This document shows, one piece after another, positions 1 through 7,467 of a DNA stretch of 64,000 nucleotides. Source of the stretch: Parvibaculum sp045863935 (GTDB lineage: Bacteria; Pseudomonadota; Alphaproteobacteria; Parvibaculales; Parvibaculaceae); assembly GCF_045863935.1 (NCBI RefSeq), contig NZ_BTVP01000008.1:41292-105291 (forward strand). Direction: 5' to 3'. The translations under genes were made by a program, and so were the position numbers. How positions within the stretch are numbered: position 1 is the stretch's first letter; each line of letters begins with the position of its first letter. Below the pieces are notes generated by a model. It was not told where the DNA came from and searched no databases. It worked only from the letters and a program-made list of their open reading frames with translations.

Positions 1-365
1 TAGGCGACGATATAGGCCGGCGTGGCGAGCGGCAGCACCAGCGCCCAGTTGAAGAGCCGCCTTCCGGGAAACTGCGCGGAGACCGTGAGCCAGGCGGTGC
101 CGACGCCGATCAGGGCTGTCATCGTGGCGACGAGCGCCATGAGTTTGAGCGTGTTGAGGATGTAGTCCGGAAGCACCGTCGAGCGCAGATGCGCCCAATT
201 CTCGCTGGCCGGAGCGCTCAGGCTCCAAAGCACGGTAAGGGACGGCGCAAGCACCACGAGCGCGACGGCGAGCGCCGCCAGCGTCCACCCCGAGCCGAGC
301 CGCAGCCTTGCCCGCTCCGCGATGCGCAGGCCGCGGGGGCGGCGATCTTTTTCCGTGACTGACAT
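1..365 (-). CDS. iron(III) ABC transporter permease, N-terminal part (cut by window edge)
   Basis: About 121 N-terminal residues of an inner-membrane permease; the rest lies before the window. It starts at the ATG at 365 (MSVTEKDRR), has a basic N-terminus, a first hydrophobic helix (WTLAALAVALVVLAPSLTV) and then the NTLKLMALVATMTALIG helix typical of FbpB/SfuB-type permeases. These carry two fused permease halves, so most of the protein is missing here. It is transcribed away from the ATPase at 463, from a shared 97-bp intergenic region. That it belongs to the same Fe(III) importer is inferred from position and family. The reading frame is intact to the edge. Confidence 0.8.
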   Translation of the reverse strand, partial: MSVTEKDRRPRGLRIAERARLRLGSGWTLAALAVALVVLAPSLTVLWSLSAPASENWAHLRSTVLPDYILNTLKLMALVATMTALIGVGTAWLTVSAQFPGRRLFNWALVLPLATPAYIVA

Positions 366-462
366 GGCGCAGTTGTGACAAATACCGCGGCGGGCGGCAA
401 AGTAATTTTGCCACGCATTTGCATGTGATGCGGCGATAAGTCCCGCCCCGAGAGGAGCTTTG

Positions 463-1503
463 ATGTCCCTGGCGTTCCGGAACGTCGGCCATAGCTATGG
501 CAGTCATCGGGTGCTGTCCGGCGTTTCGCTGGAGGCGCGGCCGGGAGAGATCCTTTGCCTGCTTGGACCGTCCGGCAGCGGCAAGACGACCCTGCTGCGG
601 CTGGCCGCCGGGTTGGAGGTGCTGCAGGAAGGCAGTATCGACCTTGGCGGCGCGCGGCTCGCGGCGCCTGGCCGCGACGTGCCGCCCGAGCGGCGCTCCT
701 TCGGCATGGTTTTTCAGGACCATGCCCTTTTTCCGCATCTGACAGTGGCGGAAAACATAGCCTTTGGCATTGCCGGAAGGCCCAGGGACGAGATCCGCGG
801 CATTGTCGCCGAACGTCTGGCGTCGGTGGGACTTGCGGGCTTTGAAGAACGCTATCCGCACACGCTCTCCGGCGGTCAGCAGCAGCGCGTGGCGCTTGCC
901 CGGGCGCTTGCACCTTCGCCGGCTGCCATGCTGCTCGACGAACCCTTTGCGAGCGTCGACGTCACGCGCCGCCGCGCGCTTCGTGAGGAGGCGCGGCGGG
1001 CCCTCAAGGCCGCCGATGTGGTGACGCTCGTCGTGACGCATGATCCCGTTGAAGCCATGGAGATTGCCGACCGCATCGCCGTGATGGAGGGCGGCCGGAT
1101 CGCGCAATGCGCCACGCCCGAAGAGCTCTACACAAATCCGGCAAGTGCTTTGGTGGCATCGCTTTTTGGCGAGGCACAGCGCTTTCCCGCCGTTGTCGGC
1201 CGGGGCGCCGCGGTAACCGCCTATGGCGCCATTCCCACGGAGGATTTTGAGGATGGCGCGGCGGTCGAAGTGATCGTGCGGCCCGAAGCGGTCACGCTTG
1301 AACCGGCAAGCGGGCCGAACGACGCTTTCAAGGTCGGCGACATCCGTTTTCTTGGCCGCGACTGGCTGATCCTGCTTTCAAGCGAGGCCTTCCCGGCGCT
1401 TGAACCGCTCCGCGCCAAATTGTCCGATCTCGACAGCCTTGCGGTTGGCGAGATGGTCTCGATCCGCTTCGACCCGCGCGGAACCTTCATTTTCGGCGTC
1501 TGA
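463..1503 (+). CDS. fbpC: iron(III) ABC transporter ATP-binding protein
   Basis: Cytoplasmic ATPase of 346 aa that would power Fe(III) import with the permease at 1-365 and the binding protein at 1606. Visible motifs are Walker A GPSGSGKTT (35-43), Q-loop VFQD (~83-86), signature LSGGQQQ (135-141), Walker B MLLDEP (156-161) and H-loop THDP (His193). The C-terminal ~110 residues form a TOBE-like regulatory region, as in FbpC and PotA. A TTG lies just upstream at 460, but the AGAGGAG at 451-457 is better placed for the ATG at 463. Substrate is assigned from the neighbouring FbpA-like protein; the ATPase alone could also fit a spermidine or thiamine importer. Confidence 0.88.
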   Translation: MSLAFRNVGHSYGSHRVLSGVSLEARPGEILCLLGPSGSGKTTLLRLAAGLEVLQEGSIDLGGARLAAPGRDVPPERRSFGMVFQDHALFPHLTVAENIAFGIAGRPRDEIRGIVAERLASVGLAGFEERYPHTLSGGQQQRVALARALAPSPAAMLLDEPFASVDVTRRRALREEARRALKAADVVTLVVTHDPVEAMEIADRIAVMEGGRIAQCATPEELYTNPASALVASLFGEAQRFPAVVGRGAAVTAYGAIPTEDFEDGAAVEVIVRPEAVTLEPASGPNDAFKVGDIRFLGRDWLILLSSEAFPALEPLRAKLSDLDSLAVGEMVSIRFDPRGTFIFGV

Positions 1504-1565
1504 CGCGACCTTTCGCCCCGCCAGGCCGTCTTGCGCCTGCTTTGTCCAAGGGTTAGGCTTTCAGT

Positions 1566-1584
1566 GCAATTGCAAATCGTTATC
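1566..1584 (+). promoter_or_regulatory. candidate Fur box upstream of the iron-binding protein gene
   Basis: The 19 bases here match the classical enterobacterial Fur 19-mer (GATAATGATAATCATTATC) at 13 of 19 positions, with the right half (AATCGTTATC) matching 9 of 10. The site lies 22 bp upstream of the ATG at 1606. Alphaproteobacteria also use Irr, RirA or Mur sites, so which regulator binds is unknown. The match was found by eye, without a statistical test. Confidence 0.45.
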
Positions 1585-1605
1585 AAAGAAAGTCGCGGTT
1601 TCCCT

Positions 1606-2631
1606 ATGTTTCGCTTGCTTGCCGCCGTCCTCATCCTTGCTTCGGGTCTTGCCACCGCCGTTGGTGCGAAGGCCGAGACGCAGGAGGTCAACATCTATTC
1701 GGCCCGTCACTACGACACCGACCTCGCCCTCTATGACCACTTCACCGAGGAAACGGGCATCCGCGTGAACCTGATCGAAGGCGAAAGCGACGAACTCATC
1801 GCCCGCATCGAGCGTGAAGGAAAGTACAGCCCGGCGGACATTCTCGTGACGGTGGATGCGGGGCGGCTGTGGCGCGCGGAGGAGGGGGGGCTCTTCTCGC
1901 CGGTGCAATCGGAAGTGCTTGAGACAAGGATTCCCGCGCATCTGCGCCATCCCGACGGGCTCTGGTTCGGCCTGTCGAAGCGCGCGCGGATCATCGTCTA
2001 CAACAAGAAGATGGGCCGCCCCGACAAGCTCGAAACCTATGCCGATCTCGCCGACCCTTCGCACAAGGGCGAGATCTGCATGCGCTCCTCATCGAACATC
2101 TACAACGTCTCGCTGCTCGCCTCGATCATCGAGCATGAGGGCCAGAAAGCCGCAGAAAACTGGGCGAATGGCGTGGTTGCGAATCTTGCGCAGCCGCCGC
2201 AGGGCAACGACACGTCGAACATCGAGGCGGTGGCGGCGGGCGAGTGCCGGATTTCGGTGGTGAACACCTATTATGTCGGACGCATGCTCGGTTCGGACGA
2301 TCCCGCAACCGTCGCGGCGGCGGAGAAGGTCGGACTGATCTTTCCGAACCAGGACGATCGCGGCACGCATGTAAACATCTCCGGCGCGGGCGTGCTGAAA
2401 TATGCGCCGAACCGCGAAAACGCCATTAAATTCATAGAGTTCCTGACGGGCGATTGGGCGCAGAACGCCTTCACCGAAAGCAATCACGAATATACGGCGG
2501 TGCCCGGCGCGATGAAGAAGTCGCCGGTGAAGGGCACAGGACCCTTCAAGGAAGACGAGATCAACGCGAGCGCGCTGGGCGCAAACCAGGCGGAAGCCGT
2601 GCGCATCTTCGACAGGGCCGGCTGGAAGTAG
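1606..2631 (+). CDS. periplasmic iron(III)-binding protein (FbpA/FutA type)
   Basis: Extracytoplasmic solute-binding protein of 341 aa that would deliver Fe(III) to the importer. A signal peptide is clear (MFRLLAAVLILASGLATAVGA, cut near AKA). The mature protein begins with the EVNIYSARHYDTD motif of the FbpA/FutA/IdiA family and holds the paired tyrosines NTYYVGR that supply Fe ligands in that family. The open frame extends upstream to 1531, but the ATG at 1606 gives the signal peptide directly, so I chose it. A Fur-like box precedes it and a strong hairpin terminator follows at 2696. Same direction as fbpC, 102 bp downstream. Confidence 0.88.
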   Translation: MFRLLAAVLILASGLATAVGAKAETQEVNIYSARHYDTDLALYDHFTEETGIRVNLIEGESDELIARIEREGKYSPADILVTVDAGRLWRAEEGGLFSPVQSEVLETRIPAHLRHPDGLWFGLSKRARIIVYNKKMGRPDKLETYADLADPSHKGEICMRSSSNIYNVSLLASIIEHEGQKAAENWANGVVANLAQPPQGNDTSNIEAVAAGECRISVVNTYYVGRMLGSDDPATVAAAEKVGLIFPNQDDRGTHVNISGAGVLKYAPNRENAIKFIEFLTGDWAQNAFTESNHEYTAVPGAMKKSPVKGTGPFKEDEINASALGANQAEAVRIFDRAGWK

Positions 2632-2654
2632 AACCGGGGATAAACACGGTCCAC

Positions 2655-2685
2655 TGTCATCGTAATGTCATCGAACCGTTACAAT
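2655..2685 (+). promoter_or_regulatory. Pho-box-like 11-bp direct repeats with a -10-like element
   Basis: TGTCAT starts at 2655 and again at 2666, and a weaker CGTTACA starts at 2677: an 11-bp period like the PhoB-binding Pho box. TACAAT at 2680-2685 would be a good -10. The next gene downstream is on the other strand and a terminator begins at 2696, so this does not look like the promoter of a protein gene. A similar element lies at 60351. Function is unknown. Confidence 0.35.
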
Positions 2686-2695
2686 TGAAAAACAG

Positions 2696-2730
2696 GCCGG
2701 GTACGGAGCAATTCGTACCCGGCATTTTTT
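2696..2730 (+). terminator. Rho-independent terminator after the iron-binding protein gene
   Basis: A perfect 9-bp stem (GCCGGGTAC at 2696-2704 with GTACCCGGC at 2715-2723), a 10-nt loop and a run of Ts from 2725. It lies between convergent genes (plus-strand gene ends 2631, minus-strand hmuV ends 2750). The T run faces the plus strand. Confidence 0.8.
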
Positions 2731-2749
2731 ATGCCCGGATGGGGGATAA

Positions 2750-3532
2750 CTAGACGAGAATCGCGCGCGATCCGTTCTCGCGGGTGAGGATTTCCACCTC
2801 GACCTCGAAACAGGCACCGAGCCCGGGACCCGTCATGACCTCCTCCGAGGGACCGGAGGCGAGCACGCGCCCGCCGCGCAGCAGGATGACGTCATCCGCA
2901 TAGGCGATGGCGAGGTTGAGATCGTGAATGGCGGCAAGGACGCCGACCCCCTCTCTGGAGAGGCGGCGCGCGATGTCGAGCACCATGCGTTGATGGCGAA
3001 GATCGAGGGCGGAGGTCGGCTCGTCGAGAAGGAGATAGCGCGCGGAACGCCGCGTCTCCTCCGGACGGCGCCAGATCTGCGCGATGGCACGCGCGAACTG
3101 CACACGCTGCTTCTCGCCGCCCGACAGCGTCTGGTACGAGCGGTGGCGGAAGGCATCAATGCCCGCGAGACGGCAGGCGGCGGCGATGGCCGCCCCGTCG
3201 TCGAGCTGGTCGGGCGTACCCGAAAAGGGAAGGCGGCCAAGCTCCACCACTTCTTCGCAGGTGAAGGCGAAGTCGAGCGCCGAATCCTGCAGCAGCACGG
3301 CGCGGCGCTGCGCGAGCGCACGGCCCGGAACGGCGGTTATGGACGCGCCTTCGAAATGAACCTCGCCCGCATCCGGACGGCGCTCGCCCGCGAGAACGGA
3401 AATGAGCGTCGATTTGCCCGCGCCATTCGGTCCGATCAGCGCGGTGAGGCGGCCGGGCGCGACCCTCGCATCGACGCCGTCGAGAAGACGCTTGCGGCCG
3501 ACGAGAACGGAAATGTCGTGACACTCGATCAC
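2750..3532 (-). CDS. hmuV: hemin ABC transporter ATP-binding protein
   Basis: 260-aa ATPase of the heme importer; it works with HmuU in the inner membrane. It shows Walker A GPNGAGKST (34-42), signature LSGGEKQRVQFARA (136-149), Walker B YLLLDEPTSALD (166-177) and an H-loop IHDLN. The insert between signature and Walker B (WRRPEETRRSARY) is typical of HmuV. The GTG at 3532 is chosen because it overlaps the hmuU stop in a 4-nt GTGA, implying translational coupling; the open frame runs on upstream within hmuU but that part is not protein-like. Last gene of the heme locus. Confidence 0.93.
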   Translation of the reverse strand: MIECHDISVLVGRKRLLDGVDARVAPGRLTALIGPNGAGKSTLISVLAGERRPDAGEVHFEGASITAVPGRALAQRRAVLLQDSALDFAFTCEEVVELGRLPFSGTPDQLDDGAAIAAACRLAGIDAFRHRSYQTLSGGEKQRVQFARAIAQIWRRPEETRRSARYLLLDEPTSALDLRHQRMVLDIARRLSREGVGVLAAIHDLNLAIAYADDVILLRGGRVLASGPSEEVMTGPGLGACFEVEVEILTRENGSRAILV

Positions 3533-4584
3533 ATCGACCTCTTGCGGTTGATAAGAAGCCAGAGGAAGAAGGGGCTGCCGATGGCCGCCGTGACGAGACC
3601 GATCGGAAGTTCGGCGGGAGCGACGACGACCCGCGCGAAACTGTCGGCGGCGAGCAGGAGCGCTGCGCCCGCGAGAACGGAGCCCGGCAGCACGATGCGG
3701 TGATCGGGCCCGGCGAGCATGCGCACCACATGCGGCACGACGATGCCGACGAAGCCGATGACGCCGCTCACCGCGACGCAAGAACCGACGGCGAGCGCGC
3801 CGGCGATCATGACCGTGTGCTTCAGCCGGTGGACGGGCACGCCGAGATGCAGCGCCTCGCGCTCGCCGAGCAGCATGGCATCGAGCGCGCGGGACTTCGC
3901 AAGGATCACGCCCATAGCGAGCGTCACGGGAAGGGCCGTGAGCGCGACGGCGTGCCATCCACCGGAGGCAAGACTGCCCATGGTCCAGAAGGTGAAGTCG
4001 CGGATCTGCGTGTCGTTGGCGAGATAGACGGTGAAGCCGGTGAGCGCGCCGGTGAGCGCATTGATGGCGATGCCCGCGAGAAGGAGCGTCGCCGTCGCGG
4101 CCTGGCCGCGCGACTGCGCCAGACCCTGAATGGCGAAGGTGGCGCCGATGCCGCCCATGAAGGCAAAGAGCGGCAGAAGAAAGGGCGAGGCGAGGAAAGG
4201 CGCGGCGCTTGCGACGAGACCGCCGAAAACGATGATGACGACGGCCCCGAGCGCCGCGCCGCCTGAAACCCCGATCAGGCTCGGATCGGCAAGCGGATTG
4301 CGGAAGAGACCCTGGAAGGCGGCGCCCACGCCCGCAAGCGACGCGCCGGCAAGGACGGCGAGCAGCGCGCGCGGCAGCCGGATCATCTGGATGACGGCGG
4401 CGGTCTGCCCGTCGACCTCGAAGCCGAAAAGCGCCCGCAGCACGTTGCCGGCGCTGATCGGCACGGCGCCCGTGACGAGGGAGAGAATGAAGGCGAGGCC
4501 GAGCAGCCCGGAAAGGCCGCCAAGGATCGCCGGCCGCCTGAGCGCGCGAGAGGCGTGAAGGCTGCTTTCGGCGATCTCGCTCAT
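3529..4584 (-). CDS. hmuU: hemin ABC transporter permease (FecCD family)
   Basis: 351-aa integral membrane protein with about ten hydrophobic helices, of the BtuC/FecCD family that forms the dimeric channel for heme or siderophores. Family sequences visible include NPLADPSLIGVSGGAALGAV and the late GFVGIVVPHVVRMLAGPDHR. Length is normal for the family. Its start overlaps the hmuT stop (4581-4584) and its stop overlaps the hmuV start, so the three genes are translationally coupled. Heme rather than siderophore specificity follows from HmuS, HemP and the receptor in the same locus. Confidence 0.93.
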   Translation of the reverse strand: MSEIAESSLHASRALRRPAILGGLSGLLGLAFILSLVTGAVPISAGNVLRALFGFEVDGQTAAVIQMIRLPRALLAVLAGASLAGVGAAFQGLFRNPLADPSLIGVSGGAALGAVVIIVFGGLVASAAPFLASPFLLPLFAFMGGIGATFAIQGLAQSRGQAATATLLLAGIAINALTGALTGFTVYLANDTQIRDFTFWTMGSLASGGWHAVALTALPVTLAMGVILAKSRALDAMLLGEREALHLGVPVHRLKHTVMIAGALAVGSCVAVSGVIGFVGIVVPHVVRMLAGPDHRIVLPGSVLAGAALLLAADSFARVVVAPAELPIGLVTAAIGSPFFLWLLINRKRSM

Positions 4585-5474
4585 TCGGCCTCCGTCCAGG
4601 GGCGCGCCGGGAGAGCCGCGAAATCGTGCTCGGGATGAAGTTTCGCGGCGAGGTCGTGGACCGCATGGGCAAGGCGCGGCCCGAAGCCCGCAAGATAGAG
4701 CGCATCCATCGCGACGAGGCGTCCCTCGCGCGCGGCGGGGGTCGGCGCGAGCGCGGCCTGCGAGAAAACGGCCTCCGCCCCGCCAAGCGCCGCGACCGTG
4801 TCTTCGGTCATGAGGATGACGTCCGGCGCGGCAAGCGTCGCCGCTTCCGGCGAGAGAGGCTTGTAGCCGCTGAACGCGGTGACGGCGTTCTCGGCGCCCG
4901 CGAGTTCGATCATGGCGTTGGCCGCCGTGCCCTTGCCGGAGACAAGCATCGGACCGCGCCCCGCCTGCAACAGGAAGAGGACGCGCGGCCGCGATGTCAC
5001 GCGCGCTACATCCGCCTGCACAGCGGCGATATCGGCGCGGAAGGCGCCGGCGAGTTCGGCGGCCTGCTCTTCGCGTCCGAGCGCCGCGCCGAGCGCTGCG
5101 ATGTGCTCTGCGACGTCATCGGGCGTATAGCCGTCCTTCAGCTTCACCACACGGACGCCCGCGGCGGCGGTCTGCGTCAGCGCTGCTTCGGGGCCTGCCT
5201 CCGAGCCCGCGAGGATGAGGTCGGGCCTGAGCGAAAGAAGTCCTTCGGCGGAGAGCTGGCGGACATAGCCGACATCGGGAAGCGCATCGGCCGACGAGGG
5301 ATAGAGGCTGGTCGTATCGACGCCGACGAGACGGTCCGCCGCGCCGAGCGCATAGACGATCTCGGTTGTCGAGCCGCCGACGCTGACGATGCGGGTTTCG
5401 TCGGCATGGGCGGGGAGGGTGAGGGGGAGGACAAGCATGATGCCGTACCCATTCCTCGTCATGACCCGCTTCAT
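4581..5474 (-). CDS. hmuT: periplasmic hemin-binding protein
   Basis: Class III substrate-binding protein (helical backbone, TroA fold) that carries heme from the receptor to HmuUV. The mature part starts DETRIVSVGGSTTEIVYALG and contains GVDTTSLYPSSA, as in HmuT/PhuT. The start is uncertain. The frame is open to a GTG at 5594, but residues encoded upstream of about 5460 come from a dispersed repeat (5457-5549). I chose the ATG at 5474, which gives a basic n-region (MKRVMTR) plus the hydrophobic MLVLPLTLPAHA; ATGs at 5483, 5462 and 5438 are alternatives. No good ribosome binding site decides it. The repeat separates it from hmuS. Confidence 0.85.
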   Translation of the reverse strand: MKRVMTRNGYGIMLVLPLTLPAHADETRIVSVGGSTTEIVYALGAADRLVGVDTTSLYPSSADALPDVGYVRQLSAEGLLSLRPDLILAGSEAGPEAALTQTAAAGVRVVKLKDGYTPDDVAEHIAALGAALGREEQAAELAGAFRADIAAVQADVARVTSRPRVLFLLQAGRGPMLVSGKGTAANAMIELAGAENAVTAFSGYKPLSPEAATLAAPDVILMTEDTVAALGGAEAVFSQAALAPTPAAREGRLVAMDALYLAGFGPRLAHAVHDLAAKLHPEHDFAALPARPWTEAE

Positions 5475-5549
5475 GCGGGTCATCCACGTCTTGGCCTTTT
5501 GGCTGAAGGAAGAAAGACGTGGATGGCCCGGACAAGCCGGGCCATGACG
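5457..5549. repeat. dispersed double-hairpin repeat, copy 1
   Basis: A 93-bp composite palindrome. The outer arms CGTCATG (5457) and CATGACG (5543-5549) enclose two hairpins (ACCCGC/GCGGGT and GCCCGG/CCGGGC) joined through CATCCACGTCTT and AAGACGTGGATG. The middle (about 20 bp) is unrelated to copy 2 at 24939-25030, while the arms are nearly identical. It sits between hmuS and hmuT and reaches into the hmuT signal-peptide coding region. It resembles REP/palindromic elements of alphaproteobacteria; no transposase is linked. Confidence 0.85.
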
Positions 5550-5590
5550 ATTTTGGGATATGGATACGTCCCTCTTCAACATATTCATGC

Positions 5591-6646
5591 TCACGCCGCT
5601 TCCCTTTCCGTCAGGCCGTTGACGATTTCGCGCCAGGCGAGGTCTTCGGGAACACCGGGCTTGCGCTTGCCGAAGAGCGTTGCGATCAGCGTGCCGTCCT
5701 TGTCGAAAAGTTCGAGCGAGGTGACGGTGCCGTCCTCAGTCGGCTTCCAGACGACCCAGGCGCTGTCGATGTGATCCTCGCGCAGATGCAGGTTGAACTT
5801 CTCGTCCATCACGTTGAACCAGGGGCCCATGGGCTGCAGGTTCTCGACGGGGCCGGTATGAATCTGGATCATGCCGGGATTGCCGACAAAGACCATGACC
5901 GGCACCTCGCGCGACCGCGCGGTTTCGAGCGTGGCGCGGAGCGAGGCGGCGGGCACACGGGCCGCGCGGCCATCGCCCGCGAGACGGAGGCCCTGAAGGC
6001 GCTCGACCTTGAACGTCGTGAGAAGGCCGTGGAACTCATGCGTGTCCGTCAGCGCATCCCAGGCGGCGCGGAAACCCGCGACATCGATGTCGCTGTCGGG
6101 CAGCGCCTTTTTCGGCGCCGGGCGCGCGGTGACCTCGATGGGCCCCGGCTCGGTGGCGAAGCGTTCGATCAGCGCGTCGAAGGCATCGCAATCCGATCCT
6201 TCGGTCTGGTAGATCTTGTGAATTGCCGTGCCGTGCGCGTCGAAGAATTGCAGGCTGCGGCGCAGGCTCTCGTCCTGCATGGTCTCGGTGACGGCGAAGC
6301 CGAATTTCCACTGCGTGAAGAAGATGCGCAGGTCGATGTCGTCGCCGACGATGAGGCCGACATGCGCGCCGCCTTCAAGCGCGCCATAGACGCCCTTGCG
6401 CTCATGGACGACGGATGCGTTGCGCGTCAGCGCCATGACGCGGCCAAGTGCGCCGACGCCGCCGATGATCTGCGTCCATTCCGGGCGAAGCCGCGTGACA
6501 ATGGATTTCTCGTTACCGAGCGCGACGAGCTCCGCCTCGCTGATGCCGAGCTTCCCGGCGAGATCGCGCGCGCGAAGGTTCGGTTCCGCGGCGAGGATTG
6601 CCGCGCGGCGTTCCATGAGGGATTGGGTGGATGAGGTGACAGACAT
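5591..6646 (-). CDS. hmuS: hemin-degrading/heme chaperone protein HmuS
   Basis: 351-aa cytoplasmic protein of the HemS/HmuS/ChuX family, which binds incoming heme and hands it on or breaks it down. It has the two tandem half-repeats of the family (first with EWTQIIGGVGALGRVMALTRN, second with HEFHGLLTTFKVERLQGLRL). Family-conserved VHERKG and GPWFNVMDEKFNLHLRED are present. The ATG at 6646 has GGAAG 4 nt upstream; an in-frame ATG at 6661 has none. Downstream of tonB by about 40 bp and upstream of hmuT, in one transcription unit. The precise reaction (storage, transfer or degradation) differs between family members and cannot be told here. Confidence 0.92.
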   Translation of the reverse strand: MSVTSSTQSLMERRAAILAAEPNLRARDLAGKLGISEAELVALGNEKSIVTRLRPEWTQIIGGVGALGRVMALTRNASVVHERKGVYGALEGGAHVGLIVGDDIDLRIFFTQWKFGFAVTETMQDESLRRSLQFFDAHGTAIHKIYQTEGSDCDAFDALIERFATEPGPIEVTARPAPKKALPDSDIDVAGFRAAWDALTDTHEFHGLLTTFKVERLQGLRLAGDGRAARVPAASLRATLETARSREVPVMVFVGNPGMIQIHTGPVENLQPMGPWFNVMDEKFNLHLREDHIDSAWVVWKPTEDGTVTSLELFDKDGTLIATLFGKRKPGVPEDLAWREIVNGLTEREAA

Positions 6647-6686
6647 GATGCTTCCTTTCATCTGCCGTTGTTAGCGGGCGCCCCGA

Positions 6687-7454
6687 TCATCTGGAGCCGG
6701 TGAGAACGAACTCGACGGGCATTTCGACGAAGGCGATGACGGGCCGCCCGTTGCGGATCTCCGGCTCGAAGCGCCATTTGCGGGCGGCCATGAGCGCGGC
6801 GTGGTCGAGCAGCGCATAGCCCGAGCTCGCGAGCACGGCGACGTCCATCGGATCGCCCCTGCGGTCGAGCTTGATGCGGACCTTGACGATGCCTTCCTGA
6901 TTGAGGGAACGGGCGCGATCGGGATAGCGCGGCGGGCGCGGCCTGTCGCGATAGCGAGGATTGAGGACGAGAATTTCATCCGCCTGCTGACCGTTGGTTT
7001 TCTCGAGGCCCTTCGGGGCGCCTTGCCCGGCGCCCGTGGCGAGGGTTGGCGCTAGAGATGCCGTCTGCTGCGGTGCGGCTGGCTTCACGAGGGCCGCGCG
7101 CGCCTCGGGGCGCGGTTCGGGCCTGGCGTCGAGCGCCACTTCCGGTTTCACCGGAATGGCGGGCGCGGCGATGGGTTCGGATTCGATTTGCGGCTGCGGC
7201 TCGACCGGCGCGGCGGGAGCGGGAGACGGATCGGAAAGTTCGATAAGGGTGACGGAAAACCCGTCCGGGAGACCGCGCGGCGCGGGCGCGCCTTGCGCGT
7301 GCCACCAGGCGAAGAGGCTCGCAAAGACGGTGGCGTGGAGAAGAAGAGAGACCGCCACCGGCTTGCCCAGCGCGCGATGGTTCCAGGCGAGAGCGGAGGA
7401 ACGGTCGCTCGTGCCTTTCATCATTGGCTGGCTTGCGGTGGCGGTCATGCTCAT
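6687..7454 (-). CDS. tonB: energy transducer TonB (heme-locus copy)
   Basis: 255-aa TonB. It has a single N-terminal membrane helix with the conserved SxxxH (SLLLH), a proline- and alanine-rich periplasmic linker (about 55-165), and a C-terminal TonB domain (PPRYPDRARSLNQEGIVKV to FVEMPVEFVL) that contacts the TonB box of receptors. The ATG at 7454 is preceded by GAGGAG; the longer open frame lies inside the receptor gene. It starts 13 bp after the receptor stop, so it is very likely dedicated to heme uptake. No exbB/exbD genes are in the window, so these must be supplied elsewhere. Confidence 0.9.
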   Translation of the reverse strand: MSMTATASQPMMKGTSDRSSALAWNHRALGKPVAVSLLLHATVFASLFAWWHAQGAPAPRGLPDGFSVTLIELSDPSPAPAAPVEPQPQIESEPIAAPAIPVKPEVALDARPEPRPEARAALVKPAAPQQTASLAPTLATGAGQGAPKGLEKTNGQQADEILVLNPRYRDRPRPPRYPDRARSLNQEGIVKVRIKLDRRGDPMDVAVLASSGYALLDHAALMAARKWRFEPEIRNGRPVIAFVEMPVEFVLTGSR

Positions 7455-7467
7455 CGGATCGGGCTCC

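Noticed and set aside
218..913. 231-aa frame over the start of the window and fbpC
   Set aside because: It is antisense to the clear fbpC ATPase and has no family resemblance.
2655..2685. Pho-like box as promoter of hmuV or of the iron-binding protein gene
   Set aside because: It lies downstream of both genes, in a convergent region.
5591..5594. HmuT starting at the GTG overlapping the hmuS stop
   Set aside because: The first ~37 residues would be the translated palindromic repeat, unlike any periplasmic binding protein start; a later start gives a signal peptide.
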